64,000 bases of DNA. Source: Acetatifactor sp. Lineage in GTDB: Bacteria > Bacillota > Clostridia > Lachnospirales > Lachnospiraceae. Below, piece by piece: positions 51,770 to 60,722 of the stretch. Below the pieces are notes generated by a model. It saw nothing but the letters and a program-made list of their open reading frames with translations. It searched no databases and had not been told where the DNA came from. The stretch covers positions 1 through 64,000 of the forward strand of contig JAILHH010000041.1 in assembly GCA_024695935.1 (NCBI GenBank), written 5' to 3'. Numbering within the stretch: position 1 is the stretch's first letter; each line of letters opens with the position of its first letter. Position numbers and translations under genes: made by a program.

Positions 51770-52750
51770 ATGATGATCAAAAACAGATTATTTGGTTTAT
51801 ATGCCTTTATGGCAGCTTTTCTTCTCATACTTTGCGGCCTTTTTGTCACAGGATTTAAGTCAGGGGCAGAGAGTTTTTCCGCAGATTACGGCAAATTTGT
51901 TTACAGTAAAGATTACAGGACTTTAACGGGATATGTATACACGTCATATCCGGAAAACATAACTCTTTCCGTGGAATATGCCGCTAAATCCCCGGATAAT
52001 TTCAGAGAGGCTGCAGATGTTTTGTATGTGGGAAACATCGCAGGACAAAAGGTTTACAGAGCCGGATTTACTCAGACTTTGACAGAAGCACCCATAGGAG
52101 TTTCGGTAAATGACTTTGGACAGGATAACGGCTTTAATATCAGGCTTGATGGAAATTATTTGATATTTGAGAGCGACAGAACACTTAGTCTTGATGCCAT
52201 GACAGATCCCGACCCCGAAAATACCGAAGGAAATACACAAAATCCGGACGGTAATTCCGGTTCCGGAATCGGAATCGGCAATTCCGGAAACAACGGTAAC
52301 CATTACAAAAACACCAAAGATTCATCCGGAAACAACGGAAATCATTACGGAAATGACAAAAGCGGCAAAGAAAAAGCAGACAAGGCAGAAAAAGCCACAA
52401 GTAAGTTTAAGGCAAAAACCGTAAAGATAAAGGCTTCCTCTAAATCTGCAAAGAGTGACGAAAATAATAACAGTGAGGAAGGCAAAGAGGACGGATCTCT
52501 TTCTTCAGATGAAAATCTGCAGCTTGATGAGACAGAACTTGTTTCAAACGATGAAAATACCACAGAAACAGTTGAAAAAACATCCGAAGAAACAGGAGAA
52601 ATAAGCGTGAAAGAGGAGATGTCCCCATTATCTGAAAATGGTACAAATGCAGGAAACGGCTTAAATACAGGCGTTTTGGCGATAGTAATAATTTTTGCAC
52701 TGGCAGCGGTTGCAGGTGGAATTTTTACCATTAAAAAAATAGGGCGATAA
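51770..52750 (+). CDS. Cell-surface protein with C-terminal anchor, unknown function
   Basis: 326 residues. N-terminal signal segment (~7-27), a ~100-residue folded region, then a long disordered part rich in N, G, K, S, D and E (NSGNNGNHYKNTKDSSGNN, KSSAKSDENNN-like), and a C-terminal hydrophobic helix ending KKIGR. The tail resembles a sortase sorting signal but lacks LPxTG; GLNTG stands in its place. Could display or tether the locus enzymes. No homologue recognised. It precedes a strong terminator. Confidence 0.65.
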   Translation: MMIKNRLFGLYAFMAAFLLILCGLFVTGFKSGAESFSADYGKFVYSKDYRTLTGYVYTSYPENITLSVEYAAKSPDNFREAADVLYVGNIAGQKVYRAGFTQTLTEAPIGVSVNDFGQDNGFNIRLDGNYLIFESDRTLSLDAMTDPDPENTEGNTQNPDGNSGSGIGIGNSGNNGNHYKNTKDSSGNNGNHYGNDKSGKEKADKAEKATSKFKAKTVKIKASSKSAKSDENNNSEEGKEDGSLSSDENLQLDETELVSNDENTTETVEKTSEETGEISVKEEMSPLSENGTNAGNGLNTGVLAIVIIFALAAVAGGIFTIKKIGR

Positions 52751-52780
52751 GTTCCATAATAAGGAATATTTACAGTTGTT

Positions 52781-52831
52781 CGAACCGGAAATTACCCTTT
52801 AGGATAAGGGTGTCTCCGGTTCGATTTTTTT
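52781..52831 (+). terminator. Strong terminator dividing the glucan locus
   Basis: CGAACCGGA pairs with TCCGGTTCG outside an inner ACCCTT/AAGGGT stem, followed by ATTTTTTT. It separates the regulator, binding protein and secreted genes from the permeases and intracellular enzymes. Confidence 0.9.
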
Positions 52832-52865
52832 ATAGAGGAGAAATAAGTATAGGAGTAAAGAAAAT

Positions 52866-53780
52866 ATGAAAAAGAAAAGTGCTTTTTTCACGGAAATGAA
52901 AAACAACAAATATCTGTATTTGATGTTCCTGCCGGTATTTGTGTGGTATGTGCTCTTTGCCTATGTTCCCATGGGGGGCATGGTGATCGCATTCCAGAAA
53001 TTTGACATTGTGAAGGGAATTTTGGGAAGCAAGTGGCTTGGACTTGAAAATTTCAAAGCCCTGTTCAGAGATCCTTATTTTTTCAGGCTTTTAAAGAACA
53101 CGCTGCTTATCAATGTCTTTGGTCTGGTATTCGGTTTTCCATTGCCCATAATACTTGCCATTGCATTTAACGAGATCCGTTTAAAAAGGTTCAAAAAGAT
53201 CACTCAGACCATCAGTTACCTGCCACACTTTATATCATCCGTGGTCGTAATGAGTATGGTGATTCATTTCCTCTCCCCCGACGGAGGACTGGTAAACGGT
53301 ATCAGAAACATGTTCGGCCTTGAGAGCATCTATTTTTTGCAGATCCCGAAATACTTTAAGACCATCTTTATCAGTACGGGAATCTGGCAGGGAACCGGTT
53401 TCAGCGCGATCCTCTACATGGCGGCTCTGGCGGGCATCCCAAAGGAGCAGTATGAGGCCGCCACTGTGGACGGCGCCGGCAAATTCAAACAGATGATGTA
53501 TATCACTCTGCCGAATTTGGCTCCCACCATCGTCATCATGCTTCTTATCAATCTGGGCTCCATATTAAACGTGGGACATGAGAGGATCATACTTCTCTAT
53601 AACCCTGCGATTTATGAAACTGCCGATGTTTTTAACTCATATGTTTACAGAGAGGGAATCATGGGCTTTAGATACAGCTACGCCCAGGCGGTTACCCTGT
53701 TCCAGAATCTGGTGGGATTTTTCCTGGTATTTTCGGCCAACAAGATCACCAGAAAACTGGATGGCACCACACTTTGGTAG
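52866..53780 (+). CDS. Sugar ABC transporter permease (LplB/YtcP-partner type)
   Basis: 304 residues, six transmembrane segments. The EAA loop EQYEAATVDGAGKFKQMMYITLP near residue 195 contacts the ATPase. CUT1 family, close to LplB. No ATP-binding gene is present in the locus, so a shared MsmK-type ATPase probably energises it. Next permease 13 bp downstream. Confidence 0.94.
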   Translation: MKKKSAFFTEMKNNKYLYLMFLPVFVWYVLFAYVPMGGMVIAFQKFDIVKGILGSKWLGLENFKALFRDPYFFRLLKNTLLINVFGLVFGFPLPIILAIAFNEIRLKRFKKITQTISYLPHFISSVVVMSMVIHFLSPDGGLVNGIRNMFGLESIYFLQIPKYFKTIFISTGIWQGTGFSAILYMAALAGIPKEQYEAATVDGAGKFKQMMYITLPNLAPTIVIMLLINLGSILNVGHERIILLYNPAIYETADVFNSYVYREGIMGFRYSYAQAVTLFQNLVGFFLVFSANKITRKLDGTTLW

Positions 53781-53792
53781 GAGGTTTTTATT

Positions 53793-54674
53793 ATGAAGAG
53801 AATGCGAAGTACTTTCGGAGAGGTGGCTTTTGTTTTTGTATGTTACCTCATAATCCTGATAATGTGTGTGCTCACCCTGTATCCCTTTATATATCTGGTT
53901 TCGGCGTCATTCAGCTCCGCCACCAGCGTTATGAAGAACGAAGTTTTTCTGCTCCCCAAAAATTTTACGGTCAGAGCCTATGAAGTAGTTTTTCAGTACA
54001 AGGGAATCTGGGTGGCATACCTGAATACGATTTTTTATACGGTTGCGGGTACACTTCTTAGCCTTGCCCTGTCTGTTGCGGCAGCTTATCCCATGTCAAA
54101 GAAAAGATGGGCACTCAAAAAGCCCATGGGACTTTTCATCACCTTTACCATGTGGTTCGGAGGCGGAATGATCCCTTTTTACCTTACAATGAAAAATTTA
54201 AATCTCCTGGATACAAGGCTTGGAATCCTGCTTTATCCCGCCATCAGCGCTTTCTATGTCATTATTTTCAGAACACATTTTGAAAGTCTGCCCGATGCTT
54301 TGGAGGAGAGTGCGAAGATCGAGGGCGCAAACGATTTTCAGATACTCGTAAAGATCATGCTGCCCCTTTCAAAGCCTATAATCGCCGCCATCTCGCTCTA
54401 TTATGCCATCGACAGGTGGAATGCATATTTCTGGGAGATGTTATTGTTAAACGACGATAAAAAGGTGCCTGTGCAGGTGCTGTTGCAGAGGATCATCATC
54501 AACTCACAGCTTGGTCAGGATATCGCAAAGGCACTCTCACCCGGAGAGGCCACCATACCTAATACCATAAAGTATGCGGCCATCATGATAACAACACTTC
54601 CCATCATCATGATCTATCCTTTCCTGCAAAAATACTTTGTAAGCGGTGCCCTTGTGGGAAGTGTAAAGGAATGA
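53793..54674 (+). CDS. Sugar ABC transporter permease (YtcP/YcjP type)
   Basis: 293 residues, six transmembrane segments. EAA loop LEESAKIEGANDFQILVKIMLPLSKPI near residue 170. Second half of the CUT1 translocator. TAGGAGG precedes the ATG. 34 bp before the phosphomutase gene. Confidence 0.94.
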   Translation: MKRMRSTFGEVAFVFVCYLIILIMCVLTLYPFIYLVSASFSSATSVMKNEVFLLPKNFTVRAYEVVFQYKGIWVAYLNTIFYTVAGTLLSLALSVAAAYPMSKKRWALKKPMGLFITFTMWFGGGMIPFYLTMKNLNLLDTRLGILLYPAISAFYVIIFRTHFESLPDALEESAKIEGANDFQILVKIMLPLSKPIIAAISLYYAIDRWNAYFWEMLLLNDDKKVPVQVLLQRIIINSQLGQDIAKALSPGEATIPNTIKYAAIMITTLPIIMIYPFLQKYFVSGALVGSVKE

Positions 54675-54707
54675 TCCATTAAAAAAAGAAAGTTTGAGGT
54701 AATATAA

Positions 54708-56123
54708 ATGTTTAAGTTCGGAACAGGCGGATGGCGCGCCATAATAGGCGATGATTTCATCCATTCAAATATCAAGCTCTTAGCATATGCCATGGCAAAA
54801 TACATAGATGAAAATACGGAGATCAAGGACAAAAAGGCTCTCGTCATCGGATATGACAGGAGATTTTTGTCCAGAAAAGCTGCCATGTGGTGCGCGGAAG
54901 TCCTTGCGGCTAACGGCATAAAGGTGCTGTTTATAGACGAGATCGCTCCCACACCCCTTGTAATGAGTGCTGTGGGAAAATACAATCTGAAATTCGGCAT
55001 GATGATAACAGCAAGCCACAATCCATGTGATTACAACGGCATAAAGATCTTTACAAAAGGGGGACAGGACGCGGATAAGTCTGAGACCGACCGTTTGGAA
55101 GAAATCGGAAACGCATACGACCCCGATGAGGTAAAGTTCGTCGATTTCGAAGAGGGAGTAAAGTCAGGTGCCATAGAACTGATCGATCCCTTTAATGAAT
55201 ATATTGATACGATACTTGAAAGTTTAAATGTTGAAGCCATCAAAAAAAGACGACTGAAGGTTTTGCTTGACCCCATGCACGGTGTGTCAAAGACCTGCCT
55301 TCAGACCGTGCTCATGTCTGCCAGGTGCGACGTGGATGTTATAAATGACAGGACGGATCCCCTTTTTGGAGGAAAACTTCCCGCCCCTTCATCGGATACT
55401 TTGCGAAAACTTTCCGACATGGTGGTGGAGCGTGGATATGACATCGGCCTTGCAACGGACGGAGATGCAGACAGACTGGGCATCATCGATGAAAAGGGCA
55501 GGTTTGTGCATCCCAATCAGATATTGATACTTCTTTATTACTACCTCTTGGAATATAAAAAGGAGAAGGGCGCGGTGGTGAGAAATATCGCCACCACCCA
55601 CATCCTTGACAAGATCGCAATAGATCACGGCGAGAGATGCCTTGAAGTCCCGGTTGGATTTAAGAATATCAGTGCCGGCATGGAAGAGGTAAACGCCCTG
55701 ATCGGCGGAGAGAGCAGCGGAGGACTGACCATCAGAGGTCATATCAGAGGAAAGGACGGTATCTTTGCGGCAGGCCTTATCATAGAGCTTATGAGTGTCA
55801 CCGGCAAGAACCTGTCGGAGCTTTTGGAGGAAGTATACGCTAAATACGGCAGGATGGTGATGGTAGAGAGAAATTATCACTTTAATCCCAAGGAAAAAGA
55901 GCGTCTTTATAAGATCCTGTTTGAGGACAGAAAGGTTCCCGAGTACGGCTATCCCATCGAGCGGATCAAATATAATGACGGATTAAAGATATATTTTAAA
56001 AACGGAGGCTGGATCATTGCCAGATTTTCCGGAACAGAGCCAGTGCTTCGTATTTTTGCGGAGATGGAAAATGAAGATGTAAGTAATGCAACCATCGATT
56101 TAATGGAGAATTTTCTGAAATGA
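54708..56123 (+). CDS. Phosphoglucomutase / phosphomannomutase family
   Basis: 471 residues, alpha-D-phosphohexomutase. Catalytic serine in TASHNPCDYNGIK, metal loop ATDGDADRLGI, sugar-binding GGESSGGL and phosphate-binding RFSGTEPVLRI. Interconverts hexose 1- and 6-phosphates. It overlaps the GH94 gene by ATGA, so the pair should be made together: phosphorylase releases sugar 1-phosphate, the mutase feeds it to glycolysis. Confidence 0.94.
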   Translation: MFKFGTGGWRAIIGDDFIHSNIKLLAYAMAKYIDENTEIKDKKALVIGYDRRFLSRKAAMWCAEVLAANGIKVLFIDEIAPTPLVMSAVGKYNLKFGMMITASHNPCDYNGIKIFTKGGQDADKSETDRLEEIGNAYDPDEVKFVDFEEGVKSGAIELIDPFNEYIDTILESLNVEAIKKRRLKVLLDPMHGVSKTCLQTVLMSARCDVDVINDRTDPLFGGKLPAPSSDTLRKLSDMVVERGYDIGLATDGDADRLGIIDEKGRFVHPNQILILLYYYLLEYKKEKGAVVRNIATTHILDKIAIDHGERCLEVPVGFKNISAGMEEVNALIGGESSGGLTIRGHIRGKDGIFAAGLIIELMSVTGKNLSELLEEVYAKYGRMVMVERNYHFNPKEKERLYKILFEDRKVPEYGYPIERIKYNDGLKIYFKNGGWIIARFSGTEPVLRIFAEMENEDVSNATIDLMENFLK

Positions 56124-58705
56124 TAATCAAAACCATAAAAACATTTAACAAAGAAAAGTTTGAAGAGCATTTGGATGCTTACAAGAGAATAAATTCCGTG
56201 AGCATCACAGGTTTTTCAAAGACAGTCTTTTCTCTGGAGGATGGAAGCATCCTATGTATTCCCAGGGAAGACGGTGACGAGAGATATCCCTACGGCGAGG
56301 GAGGCTACAATTTTTGGGCGTATACCTCCGGATATATGCATGCAAACGACGGCCTGTTCTCACCCTTCCTGAGAGCAAATGCAGGAGAGGACCCAAAGAT
56401 CGCCTTTTTCGCCGGAGATGATATAACAGGCAGGGTAATCTCACTCTTAAGAGTCCCTTCACTTACGGAAGGGGCGGAGAGATTCTGCGTTTTTTCGGCC
56501 GATAAAGCATATTATTACAGTTTATCCTGTGGTGTCACATATTGCGTTACGGTGGAAGTAAGCGACTCGGTTACGAATGATATGTTGTTTTCAATCTATA
56601 TCTTTAATAACACGGATGAAGTGCGGGATATATTTTTATCATCATATTTTAATCCGTATCTCCGTAACAGTATCTGCGAATCCTCTGAGGATAAGTGGTT
56701 CAGGTCATCGAGGGTTGAAGAGAATGCCTTTGTTTTTTCCATCAATGAGGATTTGTCCAGAACTGTTTCAGTGACGAATTTCGGGGTTGTCAACAGGCGC
56801 CTGCTATTAAGTCCTGACAGCATTTTTAAAGATGAGAAGTTGACCACATCATCTTCACTTTATAAGGGTGGCCAAAACTACGGCTTATCCAATGCGGAGA
56901 ATGTATTAAAGCATGGGTTTACTGAGCAAAAGGTCACAGCCTTTACGGAAAATGCCATCGCAGGCGACAGGGTTTCTATGAGGCTTGCACCACACGGGGC
57001 AGCAGTATTGCAGGAGGAACTCAGGTACTCAAAGGCAAATGCCGGCGAGGATGATTACAAGGTGCTCTTAGGCTTTTCGGGAAGCGCAACCGAGTATGGG
57101 TATGCGAGAGAGCATGGGTCCGCTCAAAGTCGAGATAAAGGCTATGACACTGTTATGACTTTCGATAGTTCAAGCCTGCCTAAGCTTGAGAGCAGGGTGA
57201 TGACGGATTTTGCTGAGTGCCTCTCAAAGCAGGTGGAGTTTTGTGCTCAGATAAAGGGATATGTACAGCTTTCAACCAATTCCCTCATAGGGATCAGGGA
57301 TGTGTTCCAGGCTCTTGAAGGATATATTTATTTAAATCCCGTAAAAGCAAGGGAAAAGATGCTTGAAGCCTTCGGATTTATAGACCCCTCAGGACGATGC
57401 CCCAGACAGTATTCACTGCCCGCAAACAATGGTGAGATGCCCCATATGGATCTAAGGGAATTCATCGACCAGGGATGTTGGGTAATAGATTGTGTGACTT
57501 CGTATCTAAAGCTTACCGGCGACTTTGCGTTCTTAAATGAAAAATGCGGATATTGCAGGATAGTGGATGAGAGTTCACGCATGGTGGAGATGATAGACTC
57601 AGATGACACTGTTTTGGATCATATGCTTAGGATCATGGAATATCTTTGCAAAAATATTGATTCCGATACGAATTGTGTGAGAGCCCTTTACGGGGACTGG
57701 AATGACGCTTTGGACGGCCTTGGCGTAAGTTCGGATCCGGCTCAAAAGTTCGGAAACGGTGTATCGGTTATGGCTTCCCTCCAAGTCTATAAAAACCTCA
57801 CCGACATGATCGAACTTTTGAAGAATCTGAATTCAGGAAATGTGGATATTGTCAGTGGTTACAGAGAGACCGTAGAGAAATTAAAACAAGGTATTTTGAA
57901 GAATGCTGTTGTTACAGGGGATGATGGTGAGCGCAGGATCCTCCACGGCTGGGGACAGGACAGGTCTTATTTTGTGGGAAGCTTTAAGGATTCTGACGGA
58001 TTGTCAAGGCATGGCCTTACGTCCAATGCTTTTTGGATACTCAGCGGATTGATAGAAGATGATAAGAGTCTTTTTGCGGATATTCTTAAAGCATATGAAG
58101 CTCTTGATTCCAAATATGGATACAAGACCTTTGATCCTGCATTTGGCAGGAATGTAAAGGGCGTTGGCAGGATCTACAAGCTCCCTGTGGGAACTGCGGA
58201 AAACGGCGCTTCATACATTCATGCCACCACCTTTGCCATCATGAGTCTCTTTATGATGGGTGAGGGCAGGAAAGCCTGGGAACAGATAATAAAGATTCTT
58301 CCCTTTACCCACGAAAAGGTATCCTGTTCTCCATTTGTCATGCCAAACTCCTATGGCTTTAACATGGATTTGAACATTGACGGAGAGAGCATGCAGGATT
58401 GGCAGACAGGCAGCAGTAATGTGCTATTAAAGACCCTCATCAGGTTTGTCCTCGGATTTAATCCGGATTACGATAAGCTGGTGATAAGCCCCGCAGCATA
58501 TTGCCCCTTCGACAATTTTGAGTTCGGCGCTGTCTACAGAGGCAGACATATAAGTGTAAGGTACGAGAAATCCCATGGACCTCATCGTACATTCACCCTA
58601 AACGGAACCGTGATAAACGGAGAGTACGACGAGAATTTAAAGACAGAGAAACTGGTGCTTGGTTTATGCGAATTAAAGTATGAAAATCATATTGTGATAA
58701 CCTAA
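56120..58705 (+). CDS. GH94 glycoside phosphorylase
   Basis: 861 residues, cytoplasmic (no signal peptide). N-terminal beta-sandwich (~1-270), then the (alpha/alpha)6 barrel. The catalytic aspartate lies in YGDWNDALDGLG near residue 528; also GIRDVFQALEGYIYLNP and GHMDLREFIDQGCWV-like sequence. GH94 enzymes phosphorolyse cellobiose, laminaribiose or related beta-glucosides to glucose 1-phosphate. With the GH16 upstream, a beta-1,3- or mixed-linkage gluco-oligosaccharide is the likely substrate; specificity is not readable. Confidence 0.9.
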   Translation: MIIKTIKTFNKEKFEEHLDAYKRINSVSITGFSKTVFSLEDGSILCIPREDGDERYPYGEGGYNFWAYTSGYMHANDGLFSPFLRANAGEDPKIAFFAGDDITGRVISLLRVPSLTEGAERFCVFSADKAYYYSLSCGVTYCVTVEVSDSVTNDMLFSIYIFNNTDEVRDIFLSSYFNPYLRNSICESSEDKWFRSSRVEENAFVFSINEDLSRTVSVTNFGVVNRRLLLSPDSIFKDEKLTTSSSLYKGGQNYGLSNAENVLKHGFTEQKVTAFTENAIAGDRVSMRLAPHGAAVLQEELRYSKANAGEDDYKVLLGFSGSATEYGYAREHGSAQSRDKGYDTVMTFDSSSLPKLESRVMTDFAECLSKQVEFCAQIKGYVQLSTNSLIGIRDVFQALEGYIYLNPVKAREKMLEAFGFIDPSGRCPRQYSLPANNGEMPHMDLREFIDQGCWVIDCVTSYLKLTGDFAFLNEKCGYCRIVDESSRMVEMIDSDDTVLDHMLRIMEYLCKNIDSDTNCVRALYGDWNDALDGLGVSSDPAQKFGNGVSVMASLQVYKNLTDMIELLKNLNSGNVDIVSGYRETVEKLKQGILKNAVVTGDDGERRILHGWGQDRSYFVGSFKDSDGLSRHGLTSNAFWILSGLIEDDKSLFADILKAYEALDSKYGYKTFDPAFGRNVKGVGRIYKLPVGTAENGASYIHATTFAIMSLFMMGEGRKAWEQIIKILPFTHEKVSCSPFVMPNSYGFNMDLNIDGESMQDWQTGSSNVLLKTLIRFVLGFNPDYDKLVISPAAYCPFDNFEFGAVYRGRHISVRYEKSHGPHRTFTLNGTVINGEYDENLKTEKLVLGLCELKYENHIVIT

Positions 58706-58708
58706 AAT

Positions 58709-58742
58709 AACCCGGCTTCGGGATTAACCTGAAGCCGGGTTA
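58709..58742. terminator. Terminator-like hairpin at the end of the glucan locus
   Basis: AACCCGGCTTC pairs with GAAGCCGGGTT. The plus-strand T-run is poor (AGTTGT); the minus strand has ATTTTAG. May serve both GH94 and transcripts from DUF362. Confidence 0.65.
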
Positions 58743-58743
58743 G

Positions 58744-58858
58744 TTGTATAACAACGAGCCTAGTTCCCACCTGCAAGCTCGCTTGCGAGGGGGACTTAGG
58801 CGACTGTAGAACACCGAAAGGCTTTGCCTTGAGGTGTGAAACAGAGTTGAAATCGAGC
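58744..58858. repeat. 115-bp dispersed structured repeat, copy 2
   Basis: Second copy of the element at 1348-1462, in the same orientation, with two adjacent differences in the first stem (CCTAGTTCCC for CCTAAGTCCC) that weaken its pairing. The second hairpin with the GA/GA internal loop is unchanged. It lies between the convergent GH94 and DUF362 genes, where it would be at the 3' end of either transcript. Confidence 0.85.
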
Positions 58859-58878
58859 CTGCTCGATTGTATAAATCG

Positions 58879-59934
58879 TTAACGTTTTTTCATGTGGGCC
58901 AGATTGTTTCTTCCGGGGAAGGTGTTGTAGCTGTCGGGGATCCAGTCAGGATCAATGTCTTTTGTGAGTTCGGCAGCAGTGATGAGATTATCGTCATTGT
59001 CGATGTCTACGATGGTATAGAGGTCATTTCCCATGCCCATTTCTTTCATGTAGGAGAGCTGTCTTAAACCATGTCTTGTCTCTACTCGTTCGATCATGGC
59101 TTTGCCGCCACCGTTTGGCAGGTTGTAGATCACATCTATGCAGGCGTTGTCCAGTGCACAGATATCAAAGCTTGCCAGTATTCCCACATCCGGAGTGACA
59201 ACAGGTTCTGCATCACATCCTTCACAGTCGCAGGATACGGACATATTTCTCATGACATTTATGAATGAGACATGTCCGGCAAAATGGCTTATGGTAGCCT
59301 TTGTGGACTCTGTCATTCTCTCCATGAATTCTTCTTCGCTTATGGACCACATATCATCTGAACCGGGATAGGTATGTATCTCTGCTTTTCCGATACGTCC
59401 GTCCGCACATCCGATGCCCAGGTTTTTGTTGGTACCGCCAAATCCACCCATGGTATGTCCTTTAAAATGTGTGAGGGCAAGAAGCGAATCGTAATTTAAG
59501 AGATTTTTGCCCACATGCATTTTGTCGAACCATTTTCCTCCGGGAACGGGGAGTTCGGCCACACCGTCTTCATCCATTATGTCAACGGGACAGAAATCCC
59601 ATCCGTTTATCTTTAAAGTCTCTCTGTGAGCCTCTGTGGTATAACGGCTTCCTTCGTAATAAGTATTGGTTTCGATTATATTACTGCCATTTAAGCGTTC
59701 TTTGAACAGTTCTTTGACCCAGGGTCTCGGAATGATATTTGGGCCTTCAGCCTCGCCCGTGTGAAGCTTTACACCTATCTTTCCGGTAAGTCCCTTTGAA
59801 ACTCTGTCATATATCTTTACAAGTCCTTCGGGGGACAGATCTCTGGTGAAATATACTACAGAACTCTCACCCGTTCTTTTCTCAAAAGGAATGTACAGAT
59901 TTCCGCCCGTGCCGGGCTTTGCGTTCTTGTCCAT
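58879..59934 (-). CDS. DUF362 domain protein
   Basis: 351 residues. SSVVYFTRDLSPEGLVKIYDR, GVKLHTGEAEGPNII, TNTYYEGSR, LALTHFKGHTMGGFGGTNKNLGIG and a Cys cluster CDCEGCDAEPVVTPDVGILA that could hold a metal or Fe-S site. DUF362 proteins are widespread in anaerobes and sometimes carry ferredoxin domains; this one does not. GGAGG precedes the ATG. Single gene with its own regulated-looking promoter. Confidence 0.88.
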   Translation of the reverse strand: MDKNAKPGTGGNLYIPFEKRTGESSVVYFTRDLSPEGLVKIYDRVSKGLTGKIGVKLHTGEAEGPNIIPRPWVKELFKERLNGSNIIETNTYYEGSRYTTEAHRETLKINGWDFCPVDIMDEDGVAELPVPGGKWFDKMHVGKNLLNYDSLLALTHFKGHTMGGFGGTNKNLGIGCADGRIGKAEIHTYPGSDDMWSISEEEFMERMTESTKATISHFAGHVSFINVMRNMSVSCDCEGCDAEPVVTPDVGILASFDICALDNACIDVIYNLPNGGGKAMIERVETRHGLRQLSYMKEMGMGNDLYTIVDIDNDDNLITAAELTKDIDPDWIPDSYNTFPGRNNLAHMKKR

Positions 59935-59966
59935 AGAAAACCTCCTTTATTATGAAGCGTTAATTG

Positions 59967-60007
59967 ATTATATCATATTTTTTACTGTGAACGTAATAAT
60001 GTTACGT
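59967..60007 (-). promoter_or_regulatory. DUF362 promoter with overlapping inverted repeat
   Basis: On the minus strand TATAAT (59967-59972) preceded by TGA, an extended -10, with a weak TACGTT at -35. The palindrome ACGTAA-N5-TTACGT (59991-60007) covers that -35, as a repressor or activator site would. Just upstream GTTGAAAGCAT is repeated directly (60028-60049). Confidence 0.6.
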
Positions 60008-60118
60008 CGTTTTATGCAGAAAGTGTGTTGAAAGCATGTTGAAAGCATGCTTAAACTATGCTGATATTCCGGTAGAACGACGTGAATGTTGAAATGGCAA
60101 ATAACTTAAAAGGCCTGT

Positions 60119-60579
60119 TACAGGTTTTGCGAGCGAAATGGCGAAATCGCTGTAAACAGATCAGGGTTGATTCACTGCGTCGAAAGTCTTATTATGTGGT
60201 CTTACAGTGTAATTGCGTAGATTAATAAAAAAACTGTAACGGAAAAAAACCGGAAAGGCTTGTTACAGTTTTTCTGCGAAAACTAGAGAAATCACCGTAA
60301 ACAGATTCAGACTGATTACAGTGTTTTCTTAGAAATCATATATAAAACTGTAATGCCCAAAAAGCACTACGGTTTTATTAGGGAAACAAAATAAAAAAAC
60401 TGTATGGATAAAAATCGGAAAAATTTTTTTTACAGTTTTTTTGCGATAAGCGCAAAAAAGACTGTAAGCCTCAAATTTGAACTACAGTTAATTTATGGAA
60501 AATCCGGATAAAACTGTAATGACTTAAATCGAAAAATAATTCTTACAGTTATTTTCGAGAGAACCCACAAAAAACTGTA
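60119..60579. repeat. Array C: eight helically phased palindromic units, TACAGT arms
   Basis: Units at 60119-60154, 60203-60238, 60264-60299, 60317-60352, 60368-60404, 60431-60466, 60483-60518 and 60544-60579. Starts are 84, 61, 53, 51, 63, 52 and 61 bp apart, close to 8, 6, 5, 5, 6, 5 and 6 helical turns. The first unit is a hybrid: TACAGG on the left and ATCGCTGTA on the right, the arm of array D. It lies upstream of DUF362 and downstream of the chemoreceptor terminator, and accounts for most of the 785-bp gap. Confidence 0.9.
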
Positions 60580-60658
60580 CCAGCGTAGATAAACATTCAA
60601 ATCAAAGGGGACAAGCCCAGAGTATAAGTGAAGAGCGCAGGGGAAAGATAAAGCGCAG

Positions 60659-60707
60659 AAAAAAAGACTGATAAAAAATGGTGTTAATCCATACTTTATC
60701 AGTCTTT
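60659..60707 (-). terminator. Intrinsic terminator of the chemoreceptor gene
   Basis: On the minus strand AAAGACTGATAAAG pairs with TTTATCAGTCTTT, followed by further T residues. It lies 15 bp after the stop codon. Confidence 0.85.
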
Positions 60708-60722
60708 GTTATCAGTGATATG

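Noticed and set aside
60119-60579. The array units as rho-independent terminators
   Set aside because: Stems are almost purely A/T with long loops, they repeat eight times, and separate GC-rich terminators already exist next to them (for example 60659-60707).
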